Shown piece after piece: positions 1-8,595 of a stretch of DNA of 64,000 bases. The notes under the pieces were generated by a model, which had not been told where the DNA came from, did no database searches, and saw only the letters and a program-made list of their open reading frames with translations. The number at the start of each line of letters is the position of its first letter. The stretch's first letter is position 1. The DNA is from AWTP1-13 sp963827545 (GTDB lineage: Bacteria; Pseudomonadota; Alphaproteobacteria; Rhizobiales; Hyphomicrobiaceae), in assembly GCA_963827545.1 (NCBI GenBank), contig CAWHBI010000036.1, positions 1-64,000 of the forward strand, given 5' to 3'. The translations under genes and the position numbers were made by a program.

Positions 1-1209
1 GGCCGCCGCCACCACGAACAGCGGGATTTGCGTGCCGGTCCATACGTCCAGCCGCCCGTCCTTGAGCTGGACCACCGCGTTCATGGGTTCCAGTGGCGCA
101 TGGGCGAGGTAGGGCACCCTGTATTCGGCCTCGATCGCGCGGGCGCCCGTGAGCGCGGCCTCTACATTGCCCTCGTTCTTGAAGCGGCTGTCCTGGCGAC
201 CCGGGATGAAGGAGCCTGCCACCGTCTCGAACATCGCCGCGCTGGTCGCGGGGTAGGGAGCCGGGCCCCGATCGAACTTGATCAGTTTCGCGGCCCTGAA
301 CGCGCGCCAGGTATTGTTCGCGATCACTCCGACGCCGCCGGTGATGGGTACGATCCTGAGAACGCCCTTCGACTCCTCGGCGGCGCTGGCGTCATAGCCT
401 CGCATGCCGCCGCCCAGTCGCGGATTCGTGCGAACCGTGGCATAGACCATGCCAGGCATTCTGAGGTCGATGCCAAAGGTGGCCGTGCCCGTGGATTTCG
501 CCACGATGTCGATGCGGCGCATCGTCTTTCCGAGATAGCGCCACTCTGCCTCGGGCTTGAGCCGCACATTCGCCGGCGGATCGATCCTTGCCGCCGCCGC
601 GGCGAGAGACGCGTAGCTCAGCGACCTGCCGTCGGGTGTGATCACGGTGCCGTTCCTTGTCTTCAGATCGGCCTTGCGGATACCCGTTTGATTGGCCGCG
701 GCCAGCAGCAACACCTCCCTGGCAACCGCGCCGGCGACGCGCATCTTCTCGTACGCGTCCGCAACCGTGGACGAGCCGCCCGTGATCTGCAGGCCTATGA
801 ATTTGCCGACGACGTCGCCGAAAACGCGCGCGTTGCGAGCGATGAAGCCGTCGTCGGTGGCGGCGACGGGGAAGCCTTCCGCTGCGGCCTTGCCGTTGTA
901 GTAGGCGGCGCTCGGTGGCCCGGGGTCGACCTTGATGTCCTCCCAGGCGAGATCCAGCTCCTCGGCCACCAGGGCCGCCAGCACCGAGTAGGCGCCCTGG
1001 CCGAGATCGGCCCGTGGGGTGATGATCGTTACGCCGCTCTGGTCGACCCGCACGTAGGGTGTCAGCGCGGCTTGTCCGTCGCCCAGGCCCTTGAGGAGAG
1101 GGTTGGTGGGTGTACGCTTGTAGGCGTAAATGCCGAACGCAACGCCGCCCGCGACGGCGGCTGAGCCGATCAGGAAGGTGCGGCGCGCAATTGTTCCAGC
1201 ACGGCTCAT
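1..1209 (-). CDS. Molybdopterin-binding large subunit of a xanthine dehydrogenase-type hydroxylase, partial
   Basis: The gene runs off the left edge, so only the first 403 codons are present. The N-terminus has a twin-arginine signal (ARRTFLIGSAAVAGG at residues 8-22), so the enzyme should be exported to the periplasm folded with its cofactor. After it come motifs typical of the isoquinoline 1-oxidoreductase beta branch, such as DLGQGAYSVLAALVAEELD, followed by the aldehyde oxidase/xanthine dehydrogenase large-subunit region. The family hydroxylates N-heterocycles or oxidises aldehydes; the substrate cannot be told here. The start codon overlaps the stop of the upstream iron-sulfur subunit by ATGA, so the two are translationally coupled. 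The family is about 730 residues long, so roughly 45 percent lies outside the window. Confidence 0.88.
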   Translation of the reverse strand, partial: MSRAGTIARRTFLIGSAAVAGGVAFGIYAYKRTPTNPLLKGLGDGQAALTPYVRVDQSGVTIITPRADLGQGAYSVLAALVAEELDLAWEDIKVDPGPPSAAYYNGKAAAEGFPVAATDDGFIARNARVFGDVVGKFIGLQITGGSSTVADAYEKMRVAGAVAREVLLLAAANQTGIRKADLKTRNGTVITPDGRSLSYASLAAAAARIDPPANVRLKPEAEWRYLGKTMRRIDIVAKSTGTATFGIDLRMPGMVYATVRTNPRLGGGMRGYDASAAEESKGVLRIVPITGGVGVIANNTWRAFRAAKLIKFDRGPAPYPATSAAMFETVAGSFIPGRQDSRFKNEGNVEAALTGARAIEAEYRVPYLAHAPLEPMNAVVQLKDGRLDVWTGTQIPLFVVAAA

Positions 1210-1670
1210 GACTTGCGCTCCCTCAGCTTGGGGGCGGCGGCCTTTACCGCTGCGCGTATGCGCGGATATGTGCCGCAGCGGCACAGGTTGGCCGACATCG
1301 CACGGTCAATATCGTCGTCGGTCGGCTCGGCATTCACGCTCAGCAGCGAGGCTGCCGCCATGATCTGCCCGGACTGGCAGTAGCCGCATTGCGCCACTTG
1401 ATGCTCCACCCAGGCCGCCTGCACTGCGTGCAGAGCCTCCGGCAACCCCAGCCCCTCGATGGTGGTGACTTCGCCACTCACGTCGCCAACCTGCAGGGAG
1501 CAGGACCGCACCGCCAGGCCGTGTACATGCACGGTGCAAGCGCCGCACATCGCGATGCCGCAGCCATATTTCGGACCCGTTATCCCAAGTTCGTCTCTCA
1601 AAACCCAAAGAAGAGGCATGTCGTCTTCGACATCCACTTCGTGCGTCTTCCCGTTGACCTTCAGGCGCAT
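1206..1670 (-). CDS. [2Fe-2S] iron-sulfur subunit of a molybdenum hydroxylase
   Basis: This 154-residue protein carries two [2Fe-2S] sites of the xanthine dehydrogenase small-subunit type. The plant-type ferredoxin site is C37, C42, C45 and C57. The second, alpha-helical site is C95, C98, C130 and C132, in the motifs CGYCQSGQ and CRCG. It passes electrons from the molybdenum subunit encoded just downstream (isoquinoline 1-oxidoreductase alpha type). An in-frame extension to 1913 exists, but the ATG at 1670 is chosen: it begins exactly at the conserved MRLKVNG and is preceded by AGAGG. No c-type cytochrome subunit is seen upstream, so the electron acceptor is not apparent. Confidence 0.9.
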   Translation of the reverse strand: MRLKVNGKTHEVDVEDDMPLLWVLRDELGITGPKYGCGIAMCGACTVHVHGLAVRSCSLQVGDVSGEVTTIEGLGLPEALHAVQAAWVEHQVAQCGYCQSGQIMAAASLLSVNAEPTDDDIDRAMSANLCRCGTYPRIRAAVKAAAPKLRERKS

Positions 1671-2263
1671 GGAACCTCTGAAAGCGCGATTGGAGTAAGG
1701 CAGGGCATGTAACTCGCCGATTGCGCCAAACTTGCGCAAGGCGCGCCAGAATCTCTGAAGAGCTCTGGATTTTCGGCCGGAACGGTCGCGCTGGCCGTCT
1801 GACTCGACGCTAATGGGCGCCGGGGAGGCTTCTTGGGCGTCGTCGTCTGCCCGCGACGACCGTGAGCTTCTGCCGTGTAGCCGCTCGGCCAAGAATGGTT
1901 GGCGCAGTGCCATAAGGACCTAACCAGGAACCTATTCTTGTGGGCGGTGGCGAACCGGCTGAAGTCACCCAAGCGCACTTGCCGCCTAAGGGCTGCGCAA
2001 GTTCGGTTTCCTCCGAGTTTCTTGGGGTCCGTTATGCTCTTGTCGTTGTCTCGCCCGCTCAAGCAATAGCTGGGTTCCTGGATGGATCGGAGCCCTGCGC
2101 GCGGCTGGGTTTGAGCGCTGGCGTCCCGTCTTTGAAACAGCTCTCGTGTCCTCACAGTAGCGACGCCGCTGCTGAAAAGGCAGGCCATGCAGATGCGCGG
2201 TGCGGCGGCACGCCATATAGTTGTTCGGTGATTTGCCTTTGATGGTTCGCAGGAGACCCGGGC
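1671..2263. other. Non-coding gap, 593 bp
   Basis: Open frames here are in conflicting phases on the minus strand and have arginine-rich composition without protein-like patterns. I see no hairpin with a T tract. The stretch should hold the promoter of the iron-sulfur/molybdenum subunit pair (minus) and that of the small secreted protein at 2264 (plus). Confidence 0.5.
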
Positions 2264-2716
2264 ATGCCGTCAGATTCTTCGCGCCTCTCTTATCACCGCC
2301 GAGCCGAGACGGGTGCAGCCTTCGCTCTCGTCGCCGCGCTTGCGCTCGCCGGGCTGCCGGACGCTGGCAATGCTCAGACCTCCAAGAAGACGAGTGTTGC
2401 CACTCTCGAAGGTTCGTGGAGCGGCGGCGGCACAGTATTGTTCGCGTCCGGCGCAAAAGAGCAGGCGCGCTGCCGGGCACGGTATAGTCGGGCGGGCAAC
2501 AACAGCTACACGATCAATGCCACCTGCGCCACGGCCTCGGGCAGAGCTGCGCAAACAGCCACGGTGCGCCGGGTCGGCGAGAACAGATACTCGGGCCGTT
2601 TTTACAACAGCGAGTATTCGATCTCGGGCGTGATCCACATTGTGGTGCGCGGCGCGAGCCAAACCGTACGTTTGGTGAGCGACAGCGGGTCGGCGTTTTT
2701 CAATCTGAGCCGATAG
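2264..2716 (+). CDS. Small secreted protein of unknown function
   Basis: The product has 150 residues. A basic N-terminus and a hydrophobic stretch (AAFALVAALALAGLPDAGNAQ) form a Sec signal peptide, with likely cleavage after NAQ near residue 37. The mature part is about 110 residues, rich in Gly, Ser, Thr and Tyr, with two cysteines (in ARCRARY and NATCAT) that could form one disulfide in the periplasm. Alternating hydrophobic residues suggest a small beta-sheet fold. The start is supported by AGGAG eight bases upstream. It stands alone between a molybdenum hydroxylase operon and a regulator. I do not recognise a characterised family; similar small exported proteins are common in Hyphomicrobiales. 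Confidence 0.75.
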   Translation: MPSDSSRLSYHRRAETGAAFALVAALALAGLPDAGNAQTSKKTSVATLEGSWSGGGTVLFASGAKEQARCRARYSRAGNNSYTINATCATASGRAAQTATVRRVGENRYSGRFYNSEYSISGVIHIVVRGASQTVRLVSDSGSAFFNLSR

Positions 2717-3077
2717 GCAAGTTCGTGAAATATGAAGAGCGGCCGCAGTGGGCTGCTACCTGACGATCCCGCTGTGCTGACCGGCCTCAGTGCGCGCTGT
2801 GCAGAGGAATCTCGGAAGGCTGTGCGCGCGGGAAAGCCAAACCCAAGCTAGCAGCTGCTCTTCGCCGTTTTGGCGCGAGGACCATTGCGAACCGGCCTGC
2901 CGGGATTGCACGCGGCGAATCCACGCTTCTTCGCTTGATTTGATATCGTGCAACAAGGCTACGACAAAGACCGCCGGTCGGGTGGCGGCCAGATGAGGTC
3001 GGTTGTGGACGTTGGCACCTCGCGCATGGTGCAAACGGGCAGGTTGCCTGTGGGGCGGATCCAACGAGTCCGACCGC
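2717..3077. other. Non-coding gap, 361 bp
   Basis: This is the space between a plus-strand secreted protein and the 3' end of a minus-strand regulator. Open frames are short and overlapping, without convincing starts. No clear terminator hairpin was seen. Confidence 0.45.
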
Positions 3078-3800
3078 CTACCTCATCCCAACGATGTAGT
3101 GCATTGCCCTGGTCGGGACGCACTCGCCCCTTCGCCACTCTGCGGGACGACCATCACGCGTCAGAATAACTCGATCGAGGAACAACACCGGAGAAGCCTT
3201 TGCTGTCCTCAACGCATCCGACGCCCAGACGGACGCCGCGCCTATCGACACTGTTTCTTCGCCTTTGCCCAATAGGATGCCATATGCCTGCGCCAGTTCT
3301 AGGAGCGCAAGTGGGCTGACATTTCTTTCGACAAGGCCTGGGAACAACGCAGCCGGCAGCGCGACATCCTCAACCATGAAAGCTACGCCCTCGTAAGCAC
3401 GAGCACGCTTGAGGCGATAGACACGCTCGTCTTGGGTTAGCTGCAATCGCAAGCGCTCAGGTTCTTCTGCTGCTACTTCGTTGATTTCCAACGTATTGAT
3501 GTCGCCTCGTATGGCCTTGCCCCTGGGTCCGCGCAAATTGCAATAGCGAACAACTCGGTCTTCTGCAGTGGGGTCCTTCACAAAGGTACCGCGCCCCTGG
3601 CGACGGGTGAGTAAGCGTTCAGACTCGAGTAGGTCCAGCGCCTTGCGCATGGTGCCGGGACTGACGCCGAACTGACCAGCCAGATCGCCCTCGTTGGGCA
3701 TTACCGCACCAGGCTTCCATTCGCCTGCAGCGATCCGCTTGGCAAGGGCATCGCGCACTTGCACGTAGAGAGGTCGAGTGAACAAGCGCTCTTGGAGCAT
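3078..3800 (-). CDS. GntR-family (HutC/UTRA) transcriptional regulator
   Basis: The protein has 240 residues. Residues 6-75 form a GntR winged helix-turn-helix (PLYVQVRDALAKRI, then GVSPGTMRKALDLLE, then the wing RRQGRGTFV). Residues of about 95-235 form a UTRA effector-binding domain of the HutC subfamily (YRLKRAR, then ALPAALFPGL). Such proteins are dimeric repressors released by a small metabolite. The longer in-frame start at 3857 is less likely, because the family usually begins a few residues before PLY and the ATG at 3800 fits. A second GntR/UTRA gene of the same layout lies at 21637-22359. An imperfect palindrome just upstream (3863-3887) could be its own operator. The regulated genes are not evident. 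Confidence 0.9.
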   Translation of the reverse strand: MLQERLFTRPLYVQVRDALAKRIAAGEWKPGAVMPNEGDLAGQFGVSPGTMRKALDLLESERLLTRRQGRGTFVKDPTAEDRVVRYCNLRGPRGKAIRGDINTLEINEVAAEEPERLRLQLTQDERVYRLKRARAYEGVAFMVEDVALPAALFPGLVERNVSPLALLELAQAYGILLGKGEETVSIGAASVWASDALRTAKASPVLFLDRVILTRDGRPAEWRRGECVPTRAMHYIVGMR

Positions 3801-3862
3801 GTGAGTCTCCGCCGAAACCCAATGCACCCCCAGACGACGATAACGCGCGCGCTGCACGGGTC

Positions 3863-3887
3863 ATCCATCACTATATCGTTGGTGGAT
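3863..3887. promoter_or_regulatory. Imperfect palindrome, candidate GntR operator
   Basis: The arms ATCCATCAC and TTGGTGGAT form an interrupted inverted repeat (7 of 9 positions pair) around an AT-rich centre. It lies about 65 bp upstream of the GntR start at 3800, where an autoregulatory site would be expected. It is a candidate by position and symmetry only. Confidence 0.3.
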
Positions 3888-4068
3888 AACCGATGTAGTA
3901 TGAGCGTTGGCGCACACCCGAGGCTGCTGAGACACGTTTACTGAACGGCAAGCAAGCGCTCTGCCTTGACATGGGGCAAAGCCGGTCTTTGAACCGCCCA
4001 AACTGGGCGTCTGGAGGGCTGCGCGCCGTGGGCGTGCAGCACCGATGTCCTGGTTGCGGCGCCGGCAT

Positions 4069-4227
4069 TTACCATTTGCCGTTGGCACCCGCATCCCGCT
4101 CCTTGAGGTGTTTCTCTGTGTCCCATCGCTCGCCGGAGTCGGTGGCGCCAAGGTTGGTGCAGCCTGCTTGCGCAGCCAAGTTCGCCAGGAGGCATGCAAG
4201 CACGATGAGATGCGCCAATCGGTTCAT
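4069..4227 (-). CDS. Small exported protein, possibly a lipoprotein (52 aa)
   Basis: A 52-residue open frame starts at the ATG at 4227, with AAGGAAG about eight to ten bases upstream. Residues 1-22 (MNRLAHLIVLACLLANLAAQ and following) form a short basic n-region and a hydrophobic core. A cysteine at position 23 follows AAQAG. The lipobox is imperfect because residue -3 is Gln, so it may be an ordinary secreted peptide instead. The mature part is about 30 charged residues ending in KW. It is encoded on the same strand as the Cys-rich secreted protein at 4563-4802, about 335 bp downstream of that gene. No family is recognised. The signal-like start and Shine-Dalgarno-like site favour a real gene, but its size leaves doubt. 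Confidence 0.45.
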   Translation of the reverse strand: MNRLAHLIVLACLLANLAAQAGCTNLGATDSGERWDTEKHLKERDAGANGKW

Positions 4228-4562
4228 GCCTGCTTCTTCCTTGTTCTGAGGGCGTCAGGAGCCAGACCAAGTGCCATATGGTTCTGGGTCATGCGGCCGC
4301 CCGTCAGTCCGCGGAACGATAGCAGCGGTTGCGTGGTTACTCAGCAACCTGTGTGGGACCATTCCGCGCCTCGAACCGGCCCGCGGCCGACAACGCCCCG
4401 TCGTCCGCCTCAGCCCGGCTTCCAGGGTGTCGGTACGATCTGTGAAGATCGTCGCCGTGGGGACCCCAGCTGCGACCTGCGGGACCGCAGCGCCTTAGCT
4501 GAGGCGCTGCGAAATGCGGATCGATACTCGGCACCAGTCGCCAAGGCATTGACAACGAGGAC
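4228..4562. other. Non-coding gap, 335 bp
   Basis: This is the space between two small minus-strand secreted-protein genes. Open frames on both strands are Arg/Pro rich and lack ribosome sites. Nothing further can be supported. Confidence 0.45.
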
Positions 4563-4802
4563 TCAGAAGCAGCGATCGGATGCACCGATGCAGTTTCCCC
4601 TACGGAGCGCCCGATCGTAGCAGCATTTCTCGCTTGCTTTGCACACCCAAGTCGTCTGCGCTGTCCACAGCATCGCCGGAGCGGTGCACCTCTTGTGCCT
4701 GTAAACTTGGCGACTAACCCCATCAGCCTCAGCCTCATTGCCGAAAGGCATGGCGACTGCAAGGCTAAGCGCGCATCCGAAGGCAGCAATCCACCGTGCC
4801 AT
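4563..4802 (-). CDS. Small cysteine-rich secreted protein (79 aa)
   Basis: The product has 79 residues. A strong ribosome site (GGAGGAAG, about four bases before the ATG) fixes the start at 4802; the longer in-frame start at 4988 has no such support. Residues 1-27 (MARWIAAFGCALSLAVAMPF and following) look like a Sec signal peptide. The mature domain of about 50 residues has seven cysteines spread through KRCTA, VCKASEKCCYD, RGNCIGASDRCF, ending right at the C-terminus. Such a pattern suggests a disulfide-stabilised periplasmic or secreted mini-protein. No family was recognised; function is unknown. Confidence 0.7.
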   Translation of the reverse strand: MARWIAAFGCALSLAVAMPFGNEAEADGVSRQVYRHKRCTAPAMLWTAQTTWVCKASEKCCYDRALRRGNCIGASDRCF

Positions 4803-5253
4803 CGTTCTTCCTCCTCGTCGGGCTGGAAATAATCTTTGCCTTTTCAATATTGGCGATTCGCCGTTGCGCTCGTATTGATATTCTTCGTCAGTGTGCGGCA
4901 ACTCCGTCGTCGTGACGGTTCCGCCACGCTCTTCAATCAAATATCTTATGTTAGTCAGCAGCGTTGCACGCTGCGGCCGCGGTGACACACGGAGTGTTGG
5001 ACCACAAGCGCATTTTGTGGAGCGCGATGGGCATCATTGAAGACGGACCGCCTTTGTCGTTGGCAAGCGAGCCGCAAACAGGCTTTTGCCGCATTCGCGC
5101 GGCATAGCTTCCATTGCTACCAGCTATACGCCATCGCTCCGCGGCGCCTGGGCGAGGATAAACGCGCGATTTTCAAGAGGGCGTGCGCATCGCCGGGGCA
5201 TGACGTGAGGTCCACGCCTCACCGATCAACAAACTGCACAAGGGAGAACGACG
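4803..5253. other. Non-coding gap, 451 bp
   Basis: This intergenic region lies between the minus-strand Cys-rich protein and the plus-strand amidohydrolase, so it should hold two divergent promoters. The first 150 bp or so is visibly more AT-rich than its surroundings (around 4830-4960). No RNA gene or terminator was recognised. Confidence 0.45.
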
Positions 5254-6762
5254 ATGGGCAGTTGGCTCAGCGAGCGAGAGCAGCGTCTAGTGGCAGGTGC
5301 TGAAACGGCTTCTGCTGCAACCCCGATTCCCACCCAGATCGTGTCAAATGGGGAGTACCTTCCGCCGCCCCAGAGCGACAAGCAGAAACACGTTGAACGG
5401 CGGATCTTCGAACTGGCCGACGAGAACGGCAAGCAGCTGGGGCTGAGCCGTCGGCAGTTTATGCAAACAGGCTGCGGCATGGCCGCGGCCTTCCTGGCCA
5501 TGAACGAGGTCTATGGTGCGCGCGTATTCCAGGTCGATGCGGCCGAGGCACGGGAGCCCGAGCTGACCCGGGCGCGCGCGCAAGGCTTGGCCGGCCAATT
5601 CATCTTCGATGTCCAGACCCATTTTGTGCGCGACGACTTCGATCACAAGGAGCTCTTGGACCTGGCCAAGTTCGCAGCCGAGCATTGGAACCCGGCGCTG
5701 AAAGGGGATACCTCCTCCCTGGTCCGGTACAAGTTCCAGAACTTCGTCAAGGAGGTCTACTACGACAGCGATACCAACATCGCGCTGCTCTCCGGCGCTC
5801 CGTTCGACGATCCGACCTGGTGGCTCCTATCCAACGAGCAGATCGTGAAGGCGCGCGACGTGATCAACGATTTCGCGGGCTCGCGGCGACTGCTCGCGCA
5901 TACCGTGATCACACCCAAGCAACCTGGCTGGATGGAGGAGGTCGACAAGGCAATTTCGGTCTACAAACCGGATTCTTGGAAGGCCTACACCATCGGCGAC
6001 CCGCTGGCGCCATCCAAATTCCCGTGGCGCCTGGACGACGAGAAGGTGATGTACCCCTTTTACGAGAAAGCGGCGAAGGCCGGCATCAACATCATCTGCA
6101 TCCACAAGGGACTGCTGCCCGCCGACTACGAGAAGGCGTTCGCCGGCGTGTGGGAGTACGCCACCGCCTGGGACATCGGCAAGGCCGCCAAGGATTGGCC
6201 GCAGATGACTTTCGTCATCTACCACTCCGCGCTGCGCGCCTTCCTGGAGCTGCCCGACCAAGCCTGGGGAGAGTTCGAAGCCACCGGCCGCATCAAGTGG
6301 GCCACAGACCTGGCCGAGATCCCGCAGAAGTTCGGCGTGAGCAACGTCTACGCGGAGCTCGGCACGTCCTTTGCCAATTCGGCGGTTGCGCACCCGAAAT
6401 ACTCGGCGGCCCTGGTCGGCACGTTGGTGAAGGGCTTCGGGGCAGATCATGTGCTGTGGGGCACGGACTTAGTGTGGTACGGGTCGCCGCAATGGCAGAT
6501 CGAGGCGATGCGGCGGCTGGAGATCCCCGAGGACATGCGAAAGAAATATGGCTTCGCGCCCCTCGGCGACGCCAACAGCACCGTCAAGCAGATGATCTTC
6601 GGTGGCAATGCGGCGCGCCTCTACCGCCTTCGACTCAGGGCGGCCGAGAACAAGCCGCTGCCGGCCTTTTCGGAGGACCGGCTGGCCAAGTTGAAGAGCG
6701 AGTACGAGTTGGCGGCGAAGGAGCCGTCAAACCTTCGCTACGGCTATGTCCGCGCTGGCTGA
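5254..6762 (+). CDS. Amidohydrolase-family metal-dependent hydrolase with internal Tat-like motif
   Basis: The protein has 502 residues. Residues of about 115-470 form an amidohydrolase-2 (ACMSD/aminocarboxymuconate-like) TIM barrel. Visible candidate metal or catalytic residues are D119 and H123 (DVQTH), H284 (CIHKG), H324 (VIYHS) and D405 (WGTD). A twin-arginine-like motif, SRRQFMQTGCGMAAAF, occurs at residues 65-80, unusually far from the N-terminus. The first 64 residues are hydrophilic, so the Tat signal would have a very long n-region, or the motif may be vestigial. The start has GGGAG upstream. It sits before a small coiled peptide gene and a GST-like gene on the same strand, perhaps a small catabolic unit. 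The substrate is unknown. Confidence 0.85.
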   Translation: MGSWLSEREQRLVAGAETASAATPIPTQIVSNGEYLPPPQSDKQKHVERRIFELADENGKQLGLSRRQFMQTGCGMAAAFLAMNEVYGARVFQVDAAEAREPELTRARAQGLAGQFIFDVQTHFVRDDFDHKELLDLAKFAAEHWNPALKGDTSSLVRYKFQNFVKEVYYDSDTNIALLSGAPFDDPTWWLLSNEQIVKARDVINDFAGSRRLLAHTVITPKQPGWMEEVDKAISVYKPDSWKAYTIGDPLAPSKFPWRLDDEKVMYPFYEKAAKAGINIICIHKGLLPADYEKAFAGVWEYATAWDIGKAAKDWPQMTFVIYHSALRAFLELPDQAWGEFEATGRIKWATDLAEIPQKFGVSNVYAELGTSFANSAVAHPKYSAALVGTLVKGFGADHVLWGTDLVWYGSPQWQIEAMRRLEIPEDMRKKYGFAPLGDANSTVKQMIFGGNAARLYRLRLRAAENKPLPAFSEDRLAKLKSEYELAAKEPSNLRYGYVRAG

Positions 6763-6915
6763 ACCGCCGCCAAGCGGGGTCCCCGAGATGCAGCTGGCTG
6801 ATGGGCTCTTCGGAGCCCATCTTGTTGGCCGGCGTCAGGCGGAGCAGGAGCGCTCGATGGCGTGGCATCGGCCCCAGCGGGCTTCACAGGAACTTTGCCC
6901 AGAAATCGGCGCGAC

Positions 6916-7068
6916 ATGGCGGACATGCCTGGCGAGCAACAATCGAAGAATGCACTCGCCGAACGTGATGAAGCCTTGAAGTGCTTACGCGAGGTAGAAC
7001 TTGACGAGGCTGAATCAGAGCGCAGCGCGCAAGAGCGAAGAACGGCGGCATCGGTGGAACGACAATGA
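6916..7068 (+). CDS. Possible small charged coiled peptide (50 aa)
   Basis: This 50-residue open frame is almost entirely charged and Ala/Leu rich (ALAERDEALKCLREVELDEA), compatible with a single amphipathic helix. Its stop overlaps the start of the next gene by ATGA, as expected for translational coupling. It has no clear ribosome site and a longer in-frame start exists at 6862. It may be a real coupling peptide or chance. Confidence 0.35.
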   Translation: MADMPGEQQSKNALAERDEALKCLREVELDEAESERSAQERRTAASVERQ

Positions 7069-7835
7069 CATTCAAGTACGTGAGCGTGGAAGAGGCGATG
7101 CAGCGTGGCGGCCTGCGCATGGTGGTCGTCGGTGGTGTACCGAGCCCCTGGGGCGAAGCCGCCAAGGCCATCCTGCACATAAAGGGCATCGAATGGGTCG
7201 CCGTGCGCCTGGCCTATGACAGCGAGCCCTTGAAGCAGTGGGCTGGCCAGCGGAACGGCCCAGTGGCTATCTACGAAAATGAACGAGCCCGCTCCGGCTG
7301 GGCCGAGATCCTCCTGCTAGCCGAACGCCTGGCGCCCACGCCATCGCTACTACCTACGGACCCGGCCGAGCGCGCCCTGGTCTTCGGCCTCGCCCACGAA
7401 ATCTGCGGCGAAGCGGGCCTGGGCTGGTCGCGCCGTCTGCAGTTGGTGCACGCCGGTCTGCAGAACACCGGCGGTTTCCCCGAACGCGTCGCGAGGTACC
7501 TGGGCAAGAAGTACGGCTACAGCCCCGAGGGCGGCGCGGCCGCCAGCCCGCGGGTGGCGGAGCTGCTGGGCATGTTGGTGGCGCGTCTGAAGGCGCAGCG
7601 TGGGGCAGGGAGCCGCTACTACGTGGGCGGCTCGTTGACGGCGGTGGATGTCTACAGCGCGACCTTCACCGCGATGTTCGGCCCGCTGCCGCCCGAGCAG
7701 TGCGAGATGGACGCCAGCACGAGGGCGGCGTTCGAGACCCGGGATGCGCCGAGCGAAGCGGCGCTGGATCCGATTCTGTTCGAGCATCGGGACATGATGT
7801 ACGGGGAGTATTTGGAATTGCCCCTCTCGCTTTGA
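7065..7835 (+). CDS. Glutathione S-transferase-like protein
   Basis: The protein has 256 residues. An N-terminal thioredoxin-like half shows VPSPWGEAAKAILHIKGIEW, then GPVAIYENE and RSGWAEILLLAERL where the glutathione-binding cis-Pro and Glu/Ser segment would be. An all-helical C-terminal half follows, with YYVGGSLTAVDVYSAT matching the GST N-capping box region. No N-terminal catalytic Cys or Tyr is obvious. The start overlaps the small upstream frame by four bases. With the amidohydrolase upstream it may belong to a ring-cleavage or detoxification pathway, but that is inference. Confidence 0.8.
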   Translation: MTFKYVSVEEAMQRGGLRMVVVGGVPSPWGEAAKAILHIKGIEWVAVRLAYDSEPLKQWAGQRNGPVAIYENERARSGWAEILLLAERLAPTPSLLPTDPAERALVFGLAHEICGEAGLGWSRRLQLVHAGLQNTGGFPERVARYLGKKYGYSPEGGAAASPRVAELLGMLVARLKAQRGAGSRYYVGGSLTAVDVYSATFTAMFGPLPPEQCEMDASTRAAFETRDAPSEAALDPILFEHRDMMYGEYLELPLSL

Positions 7836-8595
7836 GTATTACCGGACTGTCCCCGCCCACCGCCATACCCGCGTTCGCCACAAAGCAGGACATTGCGGAC
7901 CTGTGCGCGCTAATCGAGTGACACCACTCGGAGCCGCAGGGAACTGCGGCCTCAGGCAGCGGCGGCTGCCAACTTGGCAGTGTCATAATACTCGTAGACC
8001 TGTCCGCCACTTCTGCGATGTCTGTTGTCAAACAAACGTCGAAGGCCCGTTGCCGCCGCGACACTGCATCCGCATATTTTCTTGGCGTGCACACGACTGC
8101 CATGCTTTGGCTGCCAACTCGATACAGACAATAGGTATGCGCTTGATCCTCAACCCGCGATCCAGCGCGTAGGCGTGCCAAGTCCCCCACACCCTTGGCG
8201 CGTCGCACCGAGGGCGCCTCACCTAACCCCTGGGGCGCCCTCTTGCTAACTTAATCCAGCACGACCCCAAACCATAGGGACACGAACATCCAGAGCCCAG
8301 TGACGTGTTGCATAGTCGGGACCAGCCCACACTCGTTTGCTGGTTCTCGCTCGGCCTGTAACACGAAGTCTCCCCTGAAATGGGGGCTGCGGAACAAAAC
8401 CCGCATGGCCATCTAATGCCAGTCGCCGCGGGCTATTCGATGCCGCCGCGTTTGGGCTGGGCGCCTCGACCCGTCACTGGGATGGGGCTGGCTGTTTGGA
8501 GCGGCTGAGACAGGCGCCGCTTGGTCACCGCCACCAGATCCACCGACGCAACGCGACTGCCAGGTCATCCGACGCGAGCCGTAGGAGTTGCCACA
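7836..8595. other. Long gap without a convincing gene, 760 bp
   Basis: A minus-strand open frame (7666-8208) has a short protein-like patch of about 65 residues around 7970-8160 (for example RKYADAV, RRQRAFDVC, PSWQPPLPEA). It then runs antisense into the GST gene with no earlier stop, so it may be a decayed gene. Otherwise there is nothing clear. The region is less GC-rich than its neighbours. Confidence 0.4.

Noticed and set aside
1661..2480. Overlapping minus-strand frames in the gap before the first secreted protein
   Set aside because: Arg/Ser/Pro-rich composition, mutual overlap and antisense to the plus-strand gene.
7666..8208. Minus-strand open frame next to the GST gene
   Set aside because: A 65-residue part is protein-like, but the frame then continues antisense through the GST gene; kept only as a possible decayed gene.
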